From JAGOJE01 sp964553715 (GTDB lineage Bacteria > Pseudomonadota > Alphaproteobacteria > Rickettsiales > Rickettsiaceae), in assembly GCA_964553715.1 (NCBI GenBank), contig CAZKKY010000021.1, positions 1 to 17,866 of the forward strand: a DNA stretch of 17,866 nucleotides. The letters are read 5' to 3'. Position numbers and translations under genes: made by a program. Below the pieces are notes generated by a model, which did no database searches, was not told the origin of the DNA, and saw nothing but the letters and a program-made list of their open reading frames with translations. Positions 6,974 to 14,088 of this stretch are shown in pieces (position 1 is the first letter of the stretch; each line of letters opens with the position of its first letter).

Positions 6974-9019
6974 CTATCTTATCCTTGAACGCTTATTTGG
7001 GTCACTAAGAACATTATTACTTCTTTTTAGATTAGACGTGCTTTTTCTAGACTCTGGAGAAACATTACTTACTCCGCCAGATATAGGTAGATTTACAGTA
7101 TTAGAGATTGCTATTTTTTCAACCTTTACTCTGCTGAGCATTTCTTTCATATTATTTATTTCTGATATTCTATTTTCATCTTTACTCTCTATGATTAACT
7201 TATTAAAATCATCTTCTGATAAATCAACATCTTTTTCCACCAAGAATTTTGTTACCCTTTCCGCGCGACAATGCAAAGCTTCCTCTAAAAGCTTCTTTTC
7301 ATTCATCTGAATACTAGTTGAGTTTTCAGAAAGAGTGATATTACCTTTTTCATAAAAGAACTTAACTATATTAAATTTATCCTTATTGATAGCATAATGT
7401 AAAAAGTGCTTTTCTTCATCCTCATCCGGGTTGTTACTAGATCTTATTGTAGTCTTAGCACCAGCATTTAAAAGAGTCTCAACAATTTCAGGACTATCTG
7501 AATCTATGGCATATTCTAAAGGAGTTTTACCATTTAAATCTGGTTCATTAACATTATTTTCATTTATTAAACGTTCTATAAAATTGTCATTAGAGCTATA
7601 TTGTTTTATTGCTTTTAATAATGCAAAGGGTAGTTCGTATTTTTTTGACTTATTTCTATTTCTTTTAATCTCTTGTTCTTCAGGAGTTTCACTATCTAAT
7701 AGAAGTTCATAATTCCAATTTCTTGCTTTTACAACTCCTTCAAAATCATAAAGAAACGCCCTTTGAGCGTTACGAATATTATTCTTTTGATAAAAGTACA
7801 ATATAGACCCTATATGAGTATTTAATTCTTCGTTATTATTGCATTTTGTAATACCAAAATTAGGATCTAAAACTTCATACCGTTCTTCATTTCCTATTTT
7901 TCTGATATTAATAATATGTGCTCCTTTAGCATTTCCATTGCGATCAAATACCCTAAAAGCAAAGCCAATAAATTTCTTATCTTTTATTTCATCTGGTAAA
8001 GAGCCAACAAAATTATCTTTTTGATAGATAATAAATCCCTTCTTAAACTCACTTGTTTTCTTATCAAGATCTACTTGTTCTGAATGGTATAAAGCGATGC
8101 GCTTAAGAAAATTCAAATCATCCTCTTTGTAGTTCATCGTATTGAATTTATCTAGTACTATATTTAACCTTTCTTCATTCTCACCTTTTGCGATATGTTT
8201 CATATACCACCGCACCGACTCCAGACATATACCAAAGCATACCCCTCTTTCCGGAAGCATCTCTGCGGAATTTATAACTAGAAAGCCTTGCTTGAAAGGC
8301 GTATCAATTCTTATCGTTTTACTTTTTAGCAAAGATGTAATTTCAATATTTTCAGTTAAATCTAATGCTGTTTGACCTAGAAGATTTTTTTCATTTGGGT
8401 CTACTCCTTTATTTATTAGTAATTGTACTATATCACTGTTCTCACTTTTACTCGCGATCATCAAAGGAGTATATTTATTATTATCAATAGACCTAACATT
8501 AGCATCAGCATTATTTTCTAGTAATATTCTAGCCATATTAATATTATTATTCTGTACAGCATAAACAAGTGGGTGATCTAAATTTTTACTTCTAGTATTA
8601 ATTTCTCTTGAAGCACCATTTTCTAACAAAAGTTTTACCATTTCTGTATCGTTGCTTCTTGCCGCTAAAATTAATGGAGTATTATTATTTTTTGTAAAAA
8701 CATTAACGTCAGCACCATTCTCAATCAATAATTTTACTATTTCAAAAGTACCGCTCTCGGTTGCTGTATGCAAAGGCCTATAATTATCACCACTAATCGA
8801 ATTAACATTTGCACCTTTTTCTACCAACAATTTTACTAAATCTATGCTTTTAGTATAGATCGCTGTATCTAATGGCGTATAACCATAAAAATCAATAAAA
8901 TTTAATTCATCTATTCCTGCATTATTAATATAAAATCTTAATTCATCACTAACAGGATTGGTTGTATCAATCATATTATTCATAGCTTTTACAAACTCTG
9001 CTCTTGTATTTATTGGCAT
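6974..9019 (-). CDS. Ankyrin-repeat protein with internal YopT-like (C58) cysteine protease domain; candidate effector
   Basis: This 681-residue protein has three parts. Residues about 45-235 form six ankyrin repeats (for example RPLHTATESGTFEIVKLLIE). Residues about 250-415 resemble a papain-like protease of the YopT/AvrPphB group (MEROPS C58): GVCFGICLESVRWYM with C261, GAHIINI with H368, and VLDPNFG with D385. The Cys-His-Asp order, the W eight to ten residues after the Cys and the D-P-N-x-G block fit that family. Residues about 497-600 hold roughly three more ankyrin-like repeats (GKTPLEYAIDSDSPEIVETL is clearest). The tail ends NKRSRIR. No Sec signal peptide or membrane helix is seen, which suits a type IV or type I secreted effector cleaving a host protein; substrate and secretion are unproven. 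The start ATG 9019 lacks a strong ribosome binding site. No frameshift is present, so it is probably expressed. Ankyrin architecture is near certain; the protease assignment is strong but from motifs only. Confidence 0.85.
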   Translation of the reverse strand: MPINTRAEFVKAMNNMIDTTNPVSDELRFYINNAGIDELNFIDFYGYTPLDTAIYTKSIDLVKLLVEKGANVNSISGDNYRPLHTATESGTFEIVKLLIENGADVNVFTKNNNTPLILAARSNDTEMVKLLLENGASREINTRSKNLDHPLVYAVQNNNINMARILLENNADANVRSIDNNKYTPLMIASKSENSDIVQLLINKGVDPNEKNLLGQTALDLTENIEITSLLKSKTIRIDTPFKQGFLVINSAEMLPERGVCFGICLESVRWYMKHIAKGENEERLNIVLDKFNTMNYKEDDLNFLKRIALYHSEQVDLDKKTSEFKKGFIIYQKDNFVGSLPDEIKDKKFIGFAFRVFDRNGNAKGAHIINIRKIGNEERYEVLDPNFGITKCNNNEELNTHIGSILYFYQKNNIRNAQRAFLYDFEGVVKARNWNYELLLDSETPEEQEIKRNRNKSKKYELPFALLKAIKQYSSNDNFIERLINENNVNEPDLNGKTPLEYAIDSDSPEIVETLLNAGAKTTIRSSNNPDEDEEKHFLHYAINKDKFNIVKFFYEKGNITLSENSTSIQMNEKKLLEEALHCRAERVTKFLVEKDVDLSEDDFNKLIIESKDENRISEINNMKEMLSRVKVEKIAISNTVNLPISGGVSNVSPESRKSTSNLKRSNNVLSDPNKRSRIR

Positions 9020-9309
9020 ATATACTTTAATAAGTTAGTTATTTAAAAATATTAATATACTTCTTTTATAAAATAGAATTTATTTGTGATTTGATATATT
9101 TTAGAATAGCAATAATTATTATAGTTTGTGTTTTTTGCACAAGAATCATAAGTTGATATCAATGGTTCAAAAACAGCAATAAATCAAAATTTATAAAAAT
9201 CACAAATTACCTAGAATAAAAAATAGATATTTGATAAAATGATTTCTACTGTTATGGCCTAGAATGAATAAGATATTAGACTAATAAAATACAAAACATC
9301 AGATAAATA
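9020..9309. promoter_or_regulatory. Divergent intergenic region with repeated motifs
   Basis: This 290-base AT-rich region separates the ankyrin-protease gene (minus) from the SDR-photolyase operon (plus) and must hold both promoters. No gene or RNA is seen. It contains an 11-bp perfect inverted repeat, ATTTGTGATTT (9082-9092) and AAATCACAAAT (9197-9207). It also has an imperfect direct repeat beginning CCTAGAAT at 9210 and again at 9258, similar over about 20 bases. Either could be regulator-binding sites, but no known box is recognised and the base composition makes chance matches likely. Confidence 0.4.
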
Positions 9310-10233
9310 ATGAATATATCATCTAAAAAAATATTAATCACGGGCGGTACAGGATTTATTGGCAATCATCTTTGCGACAGGCTTCTAAAAGACGGTCATA
9401 GATTATATATTCTTACGCGCAATCAAAAACTTAATAATATTGCTACTGGCAATAACAAATCATATTTTAACCATTTGAGTCAAATTCAAAATATTGATAT
9501 TGATATAGTTATTAACCTTGCAGGGGAAACTATTGCACAAAGATGGACGAAAAGTGCTAAAAATAGAATTTATAATAGTCGTATTTCAACCTCACGAGAT
9601 CTTATAAATTTTATGAAAGCGCAACAAAAACTACCAAAATTATTAATCAGTGGTTCAGCTGTAGGTTATTATGGATGCAATAATGATAAAGCATTTACAG
9701 AAGAAGATATTCCAAAAAATACTAATTTAGAATTTTCAAGCTCCCTTTGCAAAGATTGGGAAAATGAAGCTTTAGGAGCATCTAACTTAGGTGTAAGAAC
9801 AGTATGTTTAAGGATAGGGCCAGTAATTGCAAAAGATGGAGGCATGTTAGCGAAACTCTTGCCTGGTTTTCTTTTGTGCATTGGTAGTCAAATTGGTTCT
9901 GGACAACAATGGTTATCTTGGATTGATAGAGACGACCTTGTCGAATTAATTATATTTATCATTCATAACAAACATATTGATGGAGCAGTCAACGCTACAT
10001 CTCCATATCCTGTAACTAATAAAGAGTTCTCCTTAGCCCTTGCAGAAGCATTACATAGGCCATGTTTTTTCAAAACACCAGAATTTGTTTTTCGGTTAAT
10101 TTTTGGTCAAATGGCTGAAGAAATTATGCTTAAAGGACAAAAAGTATTACCTAAAAAAGCACTTGATTGTGGTTTTGAATTTTTTTATCCCACTATTGAG
10201 CAATCTTTTTTAAAAATATTTAGATCATATTAG
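9310..10233 (+). CDS. TIGR01777/YfcH-like NAD(P)-binding epimerase family protein (SDR39U1)
   Basis: This extended short-chain dehydrogenase-like protein of 307 aa belongs to the YfcH/SDR39U1 family. Its physiological substrate is unknown in bacteria. The nucleotide-binding motif ILITGGTGFIGNHL is at residues 8-21. Family blocks follow: INLAGETIAQRWTKSAKNRI, SGSAVGYYG, CLRIGPVIAKDGGMLAKLLP and QQWLSWIDRDDLVELI. The C-terminal part (about residues 235-300) is the DUF1731-type tail. The catalytic Tyr of classic SDRs is represented by the YYG motif. It starts the operon with the photolyase gene 10 bases downstream. Members of this family often lie beside photolyase/cryptochrome and DUF2256 genes in light-responsive clusters of other proteobacteria, so a light- or stress-linked role is plausible but not shown. 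Confidence 0.9.
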   Translation: MNISSKKILITGGTGFIGNHLCDRLLKDGHRLYILTRNQKLNNIATGNNKSYFNHLSQIQNIDIDIVINLAGETIAQRWTKSAKNRIYNSRISTSRDLINFMKAQQKLPKLLISGSAVGYYGCNNDKAFTEEDIPKNTNLEFSSSLCKDWENEALGASNLGVRTVCLRIGPVIAKDGGMLAKLLPGFLLCIGSQIGSGQQWLSWIDRDDLVELIIFIIHNKHIDGAVNATSPYPVTNKEFSLALAEALHRPCFFKTPEFVFRLIFGQMAEEIMLKGQKVLPKKALDCGFEFFYPTIEQSFLKIFRSY

Positions 10234-10243
10234 GCAAATATTA

Positions 10244-11782
10244 ATGAAAAAAACACTGCGCTTGATTTTTTGTGACCAATTATCCTTTTCTATTTCTTCA
10301 TTAAATGATATCAGCACTCATGACACCGTTTTAATGTGTGAATTAAGAGAAGAAGTAACTCGCGTAAAACATCATCCTAAAAAAATTGCACTCTGGTTTG
10401 CATCAATGCGCCATTTTGCTGAAGATTTAAAAAACAAAGGAATATCCGTTCGCTATGTTGATTTTGCTAACCCATTAAACAGCCATAATCTTGATGAAGA
10501 AGCCAAACGAGCAGTATATGATCTTTCGACTGAAAAAATTATTGTCACAGAACCAAGCGAATATCATTTGCACCAAAGAGTAAAGTCATGGAAGAACTAT
10601 TTAAATGTAGATTTAGAAATTCGTATAGATGATCGTTTTTTATGCAGCAAAGATGAATTTCAAAAATGGGCCAGCTCTAAAAAAGAACTGAGAATGGAGT
10701 ACTTTTATAGAAATATAAGACAAAAATATAATATTTTAATGGAGTCAAACAGTTCTCCTACAGGTGGTCTTTGGAACTATGACAAAGAAAATCGTAAACC
10801 TCCATCTTCTAATATTATACCAATAAAGCGTATTAGCCACAAAAAATCGGATATTTTAAAAAATGTTTTAGAGATAGTTCATAATAATTTTAACCATCAT
10901 TTTGGGGATTTAGACCCATTTCACTATGCAATTACTAGAGAGCAAGCTTTAATAGAACTAGATCATTTTATTGATCATATTTTACCCAGTTTTGGGAACT
11001 ATCAAGATGCAATGATGATCGGCAACGCTTATCTTTATCATTCTCTTTTATCATCCTATATTAATATTGGTCTTTTATTGCCTCTTGAAATTTGCAATAA
11101 AGCTGAGATGGCTTATCGAAATGGCAAAGTTTCTCTTAATTCTGCTGAAGGTTTTATTCGTCAAATTCTTGGATGGAGAGAATTTATCAGAGGCATTTAC
11201 TGGCTTAAAATGCCAGAATATGCTAATCTTAATACCCTTAATGCAAGTAACCCTCTGCCTAATTTTTACTGGGGAGAAAAGACTAATATGACGTGCGTCT
11301 CAGAATCTGTTTCCCATACGAAAATTCATTCTTATTCTCATCATATTCAACGTCTTATGGTTACAGGAAATTTTGCTCTTCTTGCTAGTTTAGATGTAAA
11401 AGATGTACAAGAATGGTATCTAGGAGTCTATAGTGATGCATACGAATGGGTAGAAATGCCTAATACTCTTGGCATGGCTCTTTTTGGCGATGGAGGTATT
11501 GTTGCAAGTAAGCCTTATGCAGCAAGCGGTCAATATATCAACAAAATGAGTAATTTTTGTAAAAATTGTTACTATGATGTAAAAGATATAACAGGCCCCA
11601 AAGCATGCCCTTTTAATTCATTATATTGGAATTTTTTACAATATCATAAAGAGTCTTTTTCAAAAAACCCTCGCCTTTCTTTTATGTACGCAACATGGGA
11701 TAAATTTCTATATGAAAAAAAACTTGCTATTATATCTCGTGCTTCTGATGTGATAAAAAAAATGAAGGATGGAACACTCTAA
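10244..11782 (+). CDS. FeS-type bacterial cryptochrome/photolyase (PhrB/CryB-like, PF04244)
   Basis: This is a flavin photolyase of the FeS-BCP class, whose characterised member (Agrobacterium PhrB) repairs UV-induced (6-4) photoproducts with blue light. The 512 aa is full length. The N-terminal antenna-type domain starts LRLIFCDQLSFSISSL, and TRVKHHPKKIALWFASMRHF is typical of this class rather than of CPD photolyases. The C-terminal FAD domain contains GWREFIRGIYW, HSYSHHIQRLMVTGNFALLA and YEWVEMPNTLGMALFGDGG. The four [4Fe-4S] ligands appear as C351, C439, C442 and C455, nearly the PhrB spacing. H366-H367 match the paired histidines at the active site. It lies between the SDR gene and a one-base-overlapping DUF2256 gene. 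The class is clear; whether the lesion repaired is (6-4) rather than another is inferred from the family. Confidence 0.95.
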   Translation: MKKTLRLIFCDQLSFSISSLNDISTHDTVLMCELREEVTRVKHHPKKIALWFASMRHFAEDLKNKGISVRYVDFANPLNSHNLDEEAKRAVYDLSTEKIIVTEPSEYHLHQRVKSWKNYLNVDLEIRIDDRFLCSKDEFQKWASSKKELRMEYFYRNIRQKYNILMESNSSPTGGLWNYDKENRKPPSSNIIPIKRISHKKSDILKNVLEIVHNNFNHHFGDLDPFHYAITREQALIELDHFIDHILPSFGNYQDAMMIGNAYLYHSLLSSYINIGLLLPLEICNKAEMAYRNGKVSLNSAEGFIRQILGWREFIRGIYWLKMPEYANLNTLNASNPLPNFYWGEKTNMTCVSESVSHTKIHSYSHHIQRLMVTGNFALLASLDVKDVQEWYLGVYSDAYEWVEMPNTLGMALFGDGGIVASKPYAASGQYINKMSNFCKNCYYDVKDITGPKACPFNSLYWNFLQYHKESFSKNPRLSFMYATWDKFLYEKKLAIISRASDVIKKMKDGTL

Positions 11783-11955
11783 TGCCCAGAAATATTCATA
11801 AAAAGCATCTTCCCGAGAAAATATGTATTGTTTGCGAGCGTATTTTTACATGGAGAAAAAAATGGGAAAAAGTTTGGGATAATGTTAAATATTGTTCTCA
11901 TAAGTGTCAAAAAAATAAAAAATCTTCTACACAAAACCAGGGTAAAATAGGATAA
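11782..11955 (+). CDS. DUF2256 family small zinc-ribbon-like protein
   Basis: This 57-residue basic protein is encoded by a short frame whose ATG overlaps the photolyase stop by one base (TAATG), implying translational coupling. It begins MPRNIHKKHLPEKICIVCER. The core FTWRKKWEKVWDNVKYCSHK is the hallmark of DUF2256. Two Cys pairs (C15-x2-C18 and C38-x3-C42) could bind zinc, like a treble-clef or zinc ribbon. The function of the family is unknown. DUF2256 genes are commonly found immediately next to photolyase/cryptochrome genes, which supports a role in that pathway. The C-terminal 15 residues (KNKKSSTQNQGKIG) are low complexity and not conserved in the family. The gene is easily missed because it is so short. 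Confidence 0.9.
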   Translation: MPRNIHKKHLPEKICIVCERIFTWRKKWEKVWDNVKYCSHKCQKNKKSSTQNQGKIG

Positions 11956-12179
11956 ATTTTTACTGTTTATAACCGTCTAGAATACTTTGTTGTTATAATA
12001 ATGTACTCTATTATGTTTTATTATGTTAAAATAGTAATATGTTTTTTAATAAGTCATTTATAAAAAAACAATACTTGAAGTAGAAACAGAAGTGAAAAAT
12101 ATTGCAATTATGATGCAAAACTCTCTCATAACTTCCTTACAATATTACTATTATATACAGAGTTCTTGCATTGAACTAA

Positions 12180-12226
12180 ATGTGATCGTAACCTATTAAA
12201 GTAATAATAATATTGTAGGATCACAT
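12180..12226 (+). promoter_or_regulatory. Hairpin covering the terC ribosome binding site and start codon
   Basis: ATGTGATC (12180-12187) is perfectly complementary to GATCACAT (12219-12226). The right arm includes the last bases of the likely Shine-Dalgarno TAGGA (12216-12220) and the first two bases of the terC ATG (12225-12227). An inner TATTA/TAATA pair (12194-12198 with 12208-12212) could extend it. If it folds in the mRNA it would reduce initiation at terC; the same dyad could instead be a protein-binding site. TerC genes in other bacteria are often under a Mn2+ riboswitch, but that consensus is not recognised here. Confidence 0.4.
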
Positions 12227-13333
12227 GGAAAAACCTTTGTTTATGTGGATAGTATTCATATCTATCGTTTTAGTTTTACTTATTCTTGATCTTGGTTTTT
12301 TTCATAAAAAAGACCGTGAAATAGAATTAAAAGAGAGCTTATTAATGAGTGCTTTTTATATAATTATGGCACTTATATTCGGAGTATGGATATGGTATAT
12401 AAAAGGGTTAGATGGTTTTGCAGAATATATTACAGGATTTCTTGTCGAAAAATCTCTTGCTCTTGATAATGTTTTCCTTATTTCTCTTATATTTTCATCT
12501 CTCTCAATACCTTTAAAATATCAGCATAGGGTACTATTTTATGGGATTCTAGGGGTGATTGTGTTAAGAGCAATCATGATTGGTCTAGGGGTTCAAATTC
12601 TCACTCATTTTGAGTGGATTCTCTATATTTTTGCAGCTTTTATGGTCCTTACAGGTATCAAGATGTTTTTCATTTCAAGTAAGCACGTAGAAATATCTCA
12701 AAATCCATTATTAATTTGGATGAGAAAACATTTAAATATCACAGACGAGTTGCACGATCAAAAATTTTTCGTTTATCAGAATGATCCTCTATCTAAAACA
12801 AAAAAGCTATTTACAACGCCCTTGTTTATATCTTTGGTAATGATAGAATTCATTGATTTGATTTTCGCAGTAGATAGCATTCCAGCAATTTTTGTAATTA
12901 CTCAAGATCCCTATATAATATATACAAGCAATATATTTGCTATACTTGGGTTGCGTGCTCTTTATTTTGCACTCGCATCTATCATTAATCGATTCTATTA
13001 CTTAAAATATGCATTAGCAGTTGTTCTTATATTTATAGGTTCCAAAATATTCATAGCAGATGCTCTAAATCTTACAAAAATTCCTCCTATGCTATCATTA
13101 ACAATTACATTCAGTATTTTTGCACTTGGAGTACTTTTTTCATTTCTTANNNNNNNNNNNNNNNNNNNNNNNNNNNNNNNNNNNNNNNNNNNNNNNNNNN
13201 NNNNNNNNNNNNNNNNNNNNNNNNNNNNNNNNNNNNNNNNNNNNNNNNNTCATTAACAATTACATTCAGTATTTTTGCACTTGGAGTACTTTTTTCATTT
13301 CTTAGAGAAAAAGCTAATAAGAAAAAACATTAG
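12225..13333 (+). CDS. TerC-family integral membrane protein, split by an artificial assembly gap
   Basis: This multi-spanning inner-membrane protein belongs to the TerC/Alx family, linked to manganese export, metalation of exported enzymes and tellurite resistance in characterised members. Typical blocks are ILDLGFFHKK, FLVEKSLALDNVFLISLIFS, SLVMIEFIDLIFAVDSIPAI and NIFAILGLRALYFALASI; the conserved aspartates inside membrane helices are present. The coordinates include 100 N (13150-13249) and a duplicated 55-base flank. If the N run and one copy of the flank (155 positions) are removed, the frame continues from ...FSIFALGVLFSFL into REKANKKKH and stops at 13333. That gives 317 aa, the usual family size. 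Taken literally, the sequence would shift frame across the gap. The start ATG 12225 follows TAGGA and sits in a hairpin. A repeat element lies just downstream. Confidence 0.9.
13150..13249. other. 100-N scaffold gap flanked by an exact 55-bp duplication
   Basis: Bases 13095-13149 and 13250-13304 are identical over all 55 positions, and the N run lies exactly between them. Adjoining contigs from a de Bruijn-graph assembler share one k-mer, so a 55-base overlap is just what a k=55 assembly leaves when two contigs are scaffolded without merging. The true gap size is most likely zero minus the overlap, with no missing sequence. Confidence 0.92.
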
Positions 13334-13353
13334 TAATTTTAGGGAGTATGCTC

Positions 13354-13404
13354 GGGGGCAATCTAAGTATTTTTGGATCACTTCTCTTGCGCTCGTGATG
13401 ACAG
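13354..13404 (+). repeat. Truncated copy of the dispersed palindromic element (right part)
   Basis: The stretch beginning GGGGGCAATCTAAG and ending CGCTCGTGATGACA is clearly the same family as 17816-17862 (GGCAATCT...GGATCACTTC...GCTCGTGATGAC), in the same orientation. Only the centre and right arm are present; the left arm CGTCATTGCGAGGAG is missing. It lies 20 bases downstream of the terC stop. On the minus strand it reads as a short frame containing HHERKRSDPKI, a spurious peptide common to this kind of intergenic element. Confidence 0.8.
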
Positions 13405-13407
13405 GCG

Positions 13408-13478
13408 CTAAAGCCTTGTGGTGAGTGAGCTGAAGCTACTGATAACCAGGGCTGAAGCATTGTGATGCACCTGGGGGC
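13408..13478 (+). repeat. Degenerate 22-bp triplicate with hairpin potential
   Basis: Immediately after the truncated palindromic element come three related units starting CTAAAGC (13408), CTGAAGC (13430) and CTGAAGC (13452), spaced exactly 22 bases apart. Units one and three agree further (TTGTG-TG). The third is spanned by nested inverted repeats, CCAGG/CCTGG (13446-13450 and 13470-13474) around GCAT-TGTG-ATGC (13457-13468). It is much more GC-rich than the neighbouring intergenic DNA, suggesting it came in with the repeat element. Confidence 0.55.
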
Positions 13479-13517
13479 TATAGTGCTGTAAAAGATAAAT
13501 AACATTTTAGATCTAGC

Positions 13518-13546
13518 TTGACATAAATAATATGGATTAATAAAAA
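13518..13546 (+). promoter_or_regulatory. Predicted promoter of the rhodanese-TauE-Blh operon
   Basis: TTGACA (13518-13523) is a perfect -35 hexamer. After 17 bases comes TAAAAA (13541-13546), a weak -10 matching 4 of 6. It lies 31 bases before the rhodanese ATG and beyond the repeat element, so the operon has its own promoter. The AT-rich spacer could hold a BigR-type repressor site, but I cannot identify one. Confidence 0.5.
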
Positions 13547-13577
13547 TAAAAGAGCATAATTTAATATTTAGGTACTT

Positions 13578-14087
13578 ATGAAAACAATGACAGCTTCAGA
13601 ATTAAAAAAACGCTTGGAGACAAATGAGGTTTTGCTTATCGATGTGCGCGAACCGGCAGAGCATAGAAGTGAATATATAGAGGGATCTTGTCTAATACCA
13701 CTTAATGAAATAACTATTGATAGATTGCCATCCACAGAAAAACCTATAGTGATTCATTGTAGATCTGGCAAAAGAAGTACTGATGCTTGCACAAAACTCT
13801 TAGCAATAAAACCTTCTTTAGATATCGCTTCTCTTGAAGGAGGTATTGTTGCTTGGATCCAGAATGGTTTTTATGTAAAAAAATCAGGATCCTATATTTT
13901 ACCTCTTGATCGTCAAACCCAAATTGCTGCAGGATTTATCGCGTTTTCTGGAACAATTCTTGGGACATTTATTAATCCTAAGTTCTATATATTACCAGGA
14001 TTTATAGGAGCAGGTCTTATTTTTGCTGGGGTAACAGGTTGGTGTGGAATGGCAAGGCTGCTAGCTAAAATGCCATGGAATAGGTAA
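13578..14087 (+). CDS. Rhodanese domain protein with C-terminal DUF2892 membrane tail
   Basis: This sulfurtransferase resembles YgaP-type membrane-anchored rhodaneses. Residues 1-95 form one rhodanese domain: LLIDVREPAEHRSEYIEGS, the active-site loop HCRSGKRS with persulfide-carrying C61, and SLEGGIVAWIQNGF. Residues about 105-160 form a DUF2892 helical hairpin (TQIAAGFIAFSGTILGTFI, then a second hydrophobic segment) ending GWCGMARLLAKMPWNR. The 169 aa is normal. The DUF2892 tail anchors the domain at the inner membrane facing the cytoplasm. It is the first gene of a set with a TauE/SafE permease and a Blh persulfide dioxygenase, an association known from BigR-controlled hydrogen sulfide detoxification operons. 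Its expected job is moving sulfane sulfur between thiols, persulfides and thiosulfate. The TauE start codon follows its stop by one base. Confidence 0.93.
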   Translation: MKTMTASELKKRLETNEVLLIDVREPAEHRSEYIEGSCLIPLNEITIDRLPSTEKPIVIHCRSGKRSTDACTKLLAIKPSLDIASLEGGIVAWIQNGFYVKKSGSYILPLDRQTQIAAGFIAFSGTILGTFINPKFYILPGFIGAGLIFAGVTGWCGMARLLAKMPWNR

Positions 14088-14088
14088 T

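Noticed and set aside
12092..12199. Possible small GTG-started frame upstream of terC (reads MKNIAIMMQNSLITSLQ...)
   Set aside because: Thirty-five codons, no ribosome binding site, no recognisable family, and a composition expected by chance in AT-rich DNA; it might be a remnant but cannot be supported.
11956..12224. yybP-ykoY manganese riboswitch before terC
   Set aside because: I looked for the conserved GGGGAGUA-type and CCC-paired segments and do not see them; only a simple hairpin at the start codon is present.
13095..13304. Genuine tandem duplication of 55 bp inside terC
   Set aside because: The copies flank an N run exactly and collapsing them restores a normal-length terC, so an assembly overlap explains it better.
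13314..13505. Minus-strand 63-codon frame after terC
   Set aside because: It lies wholly over the truncated palindromic element and 22-bp repeats and gives the usual spurious HHERKRSDPKI peptide.
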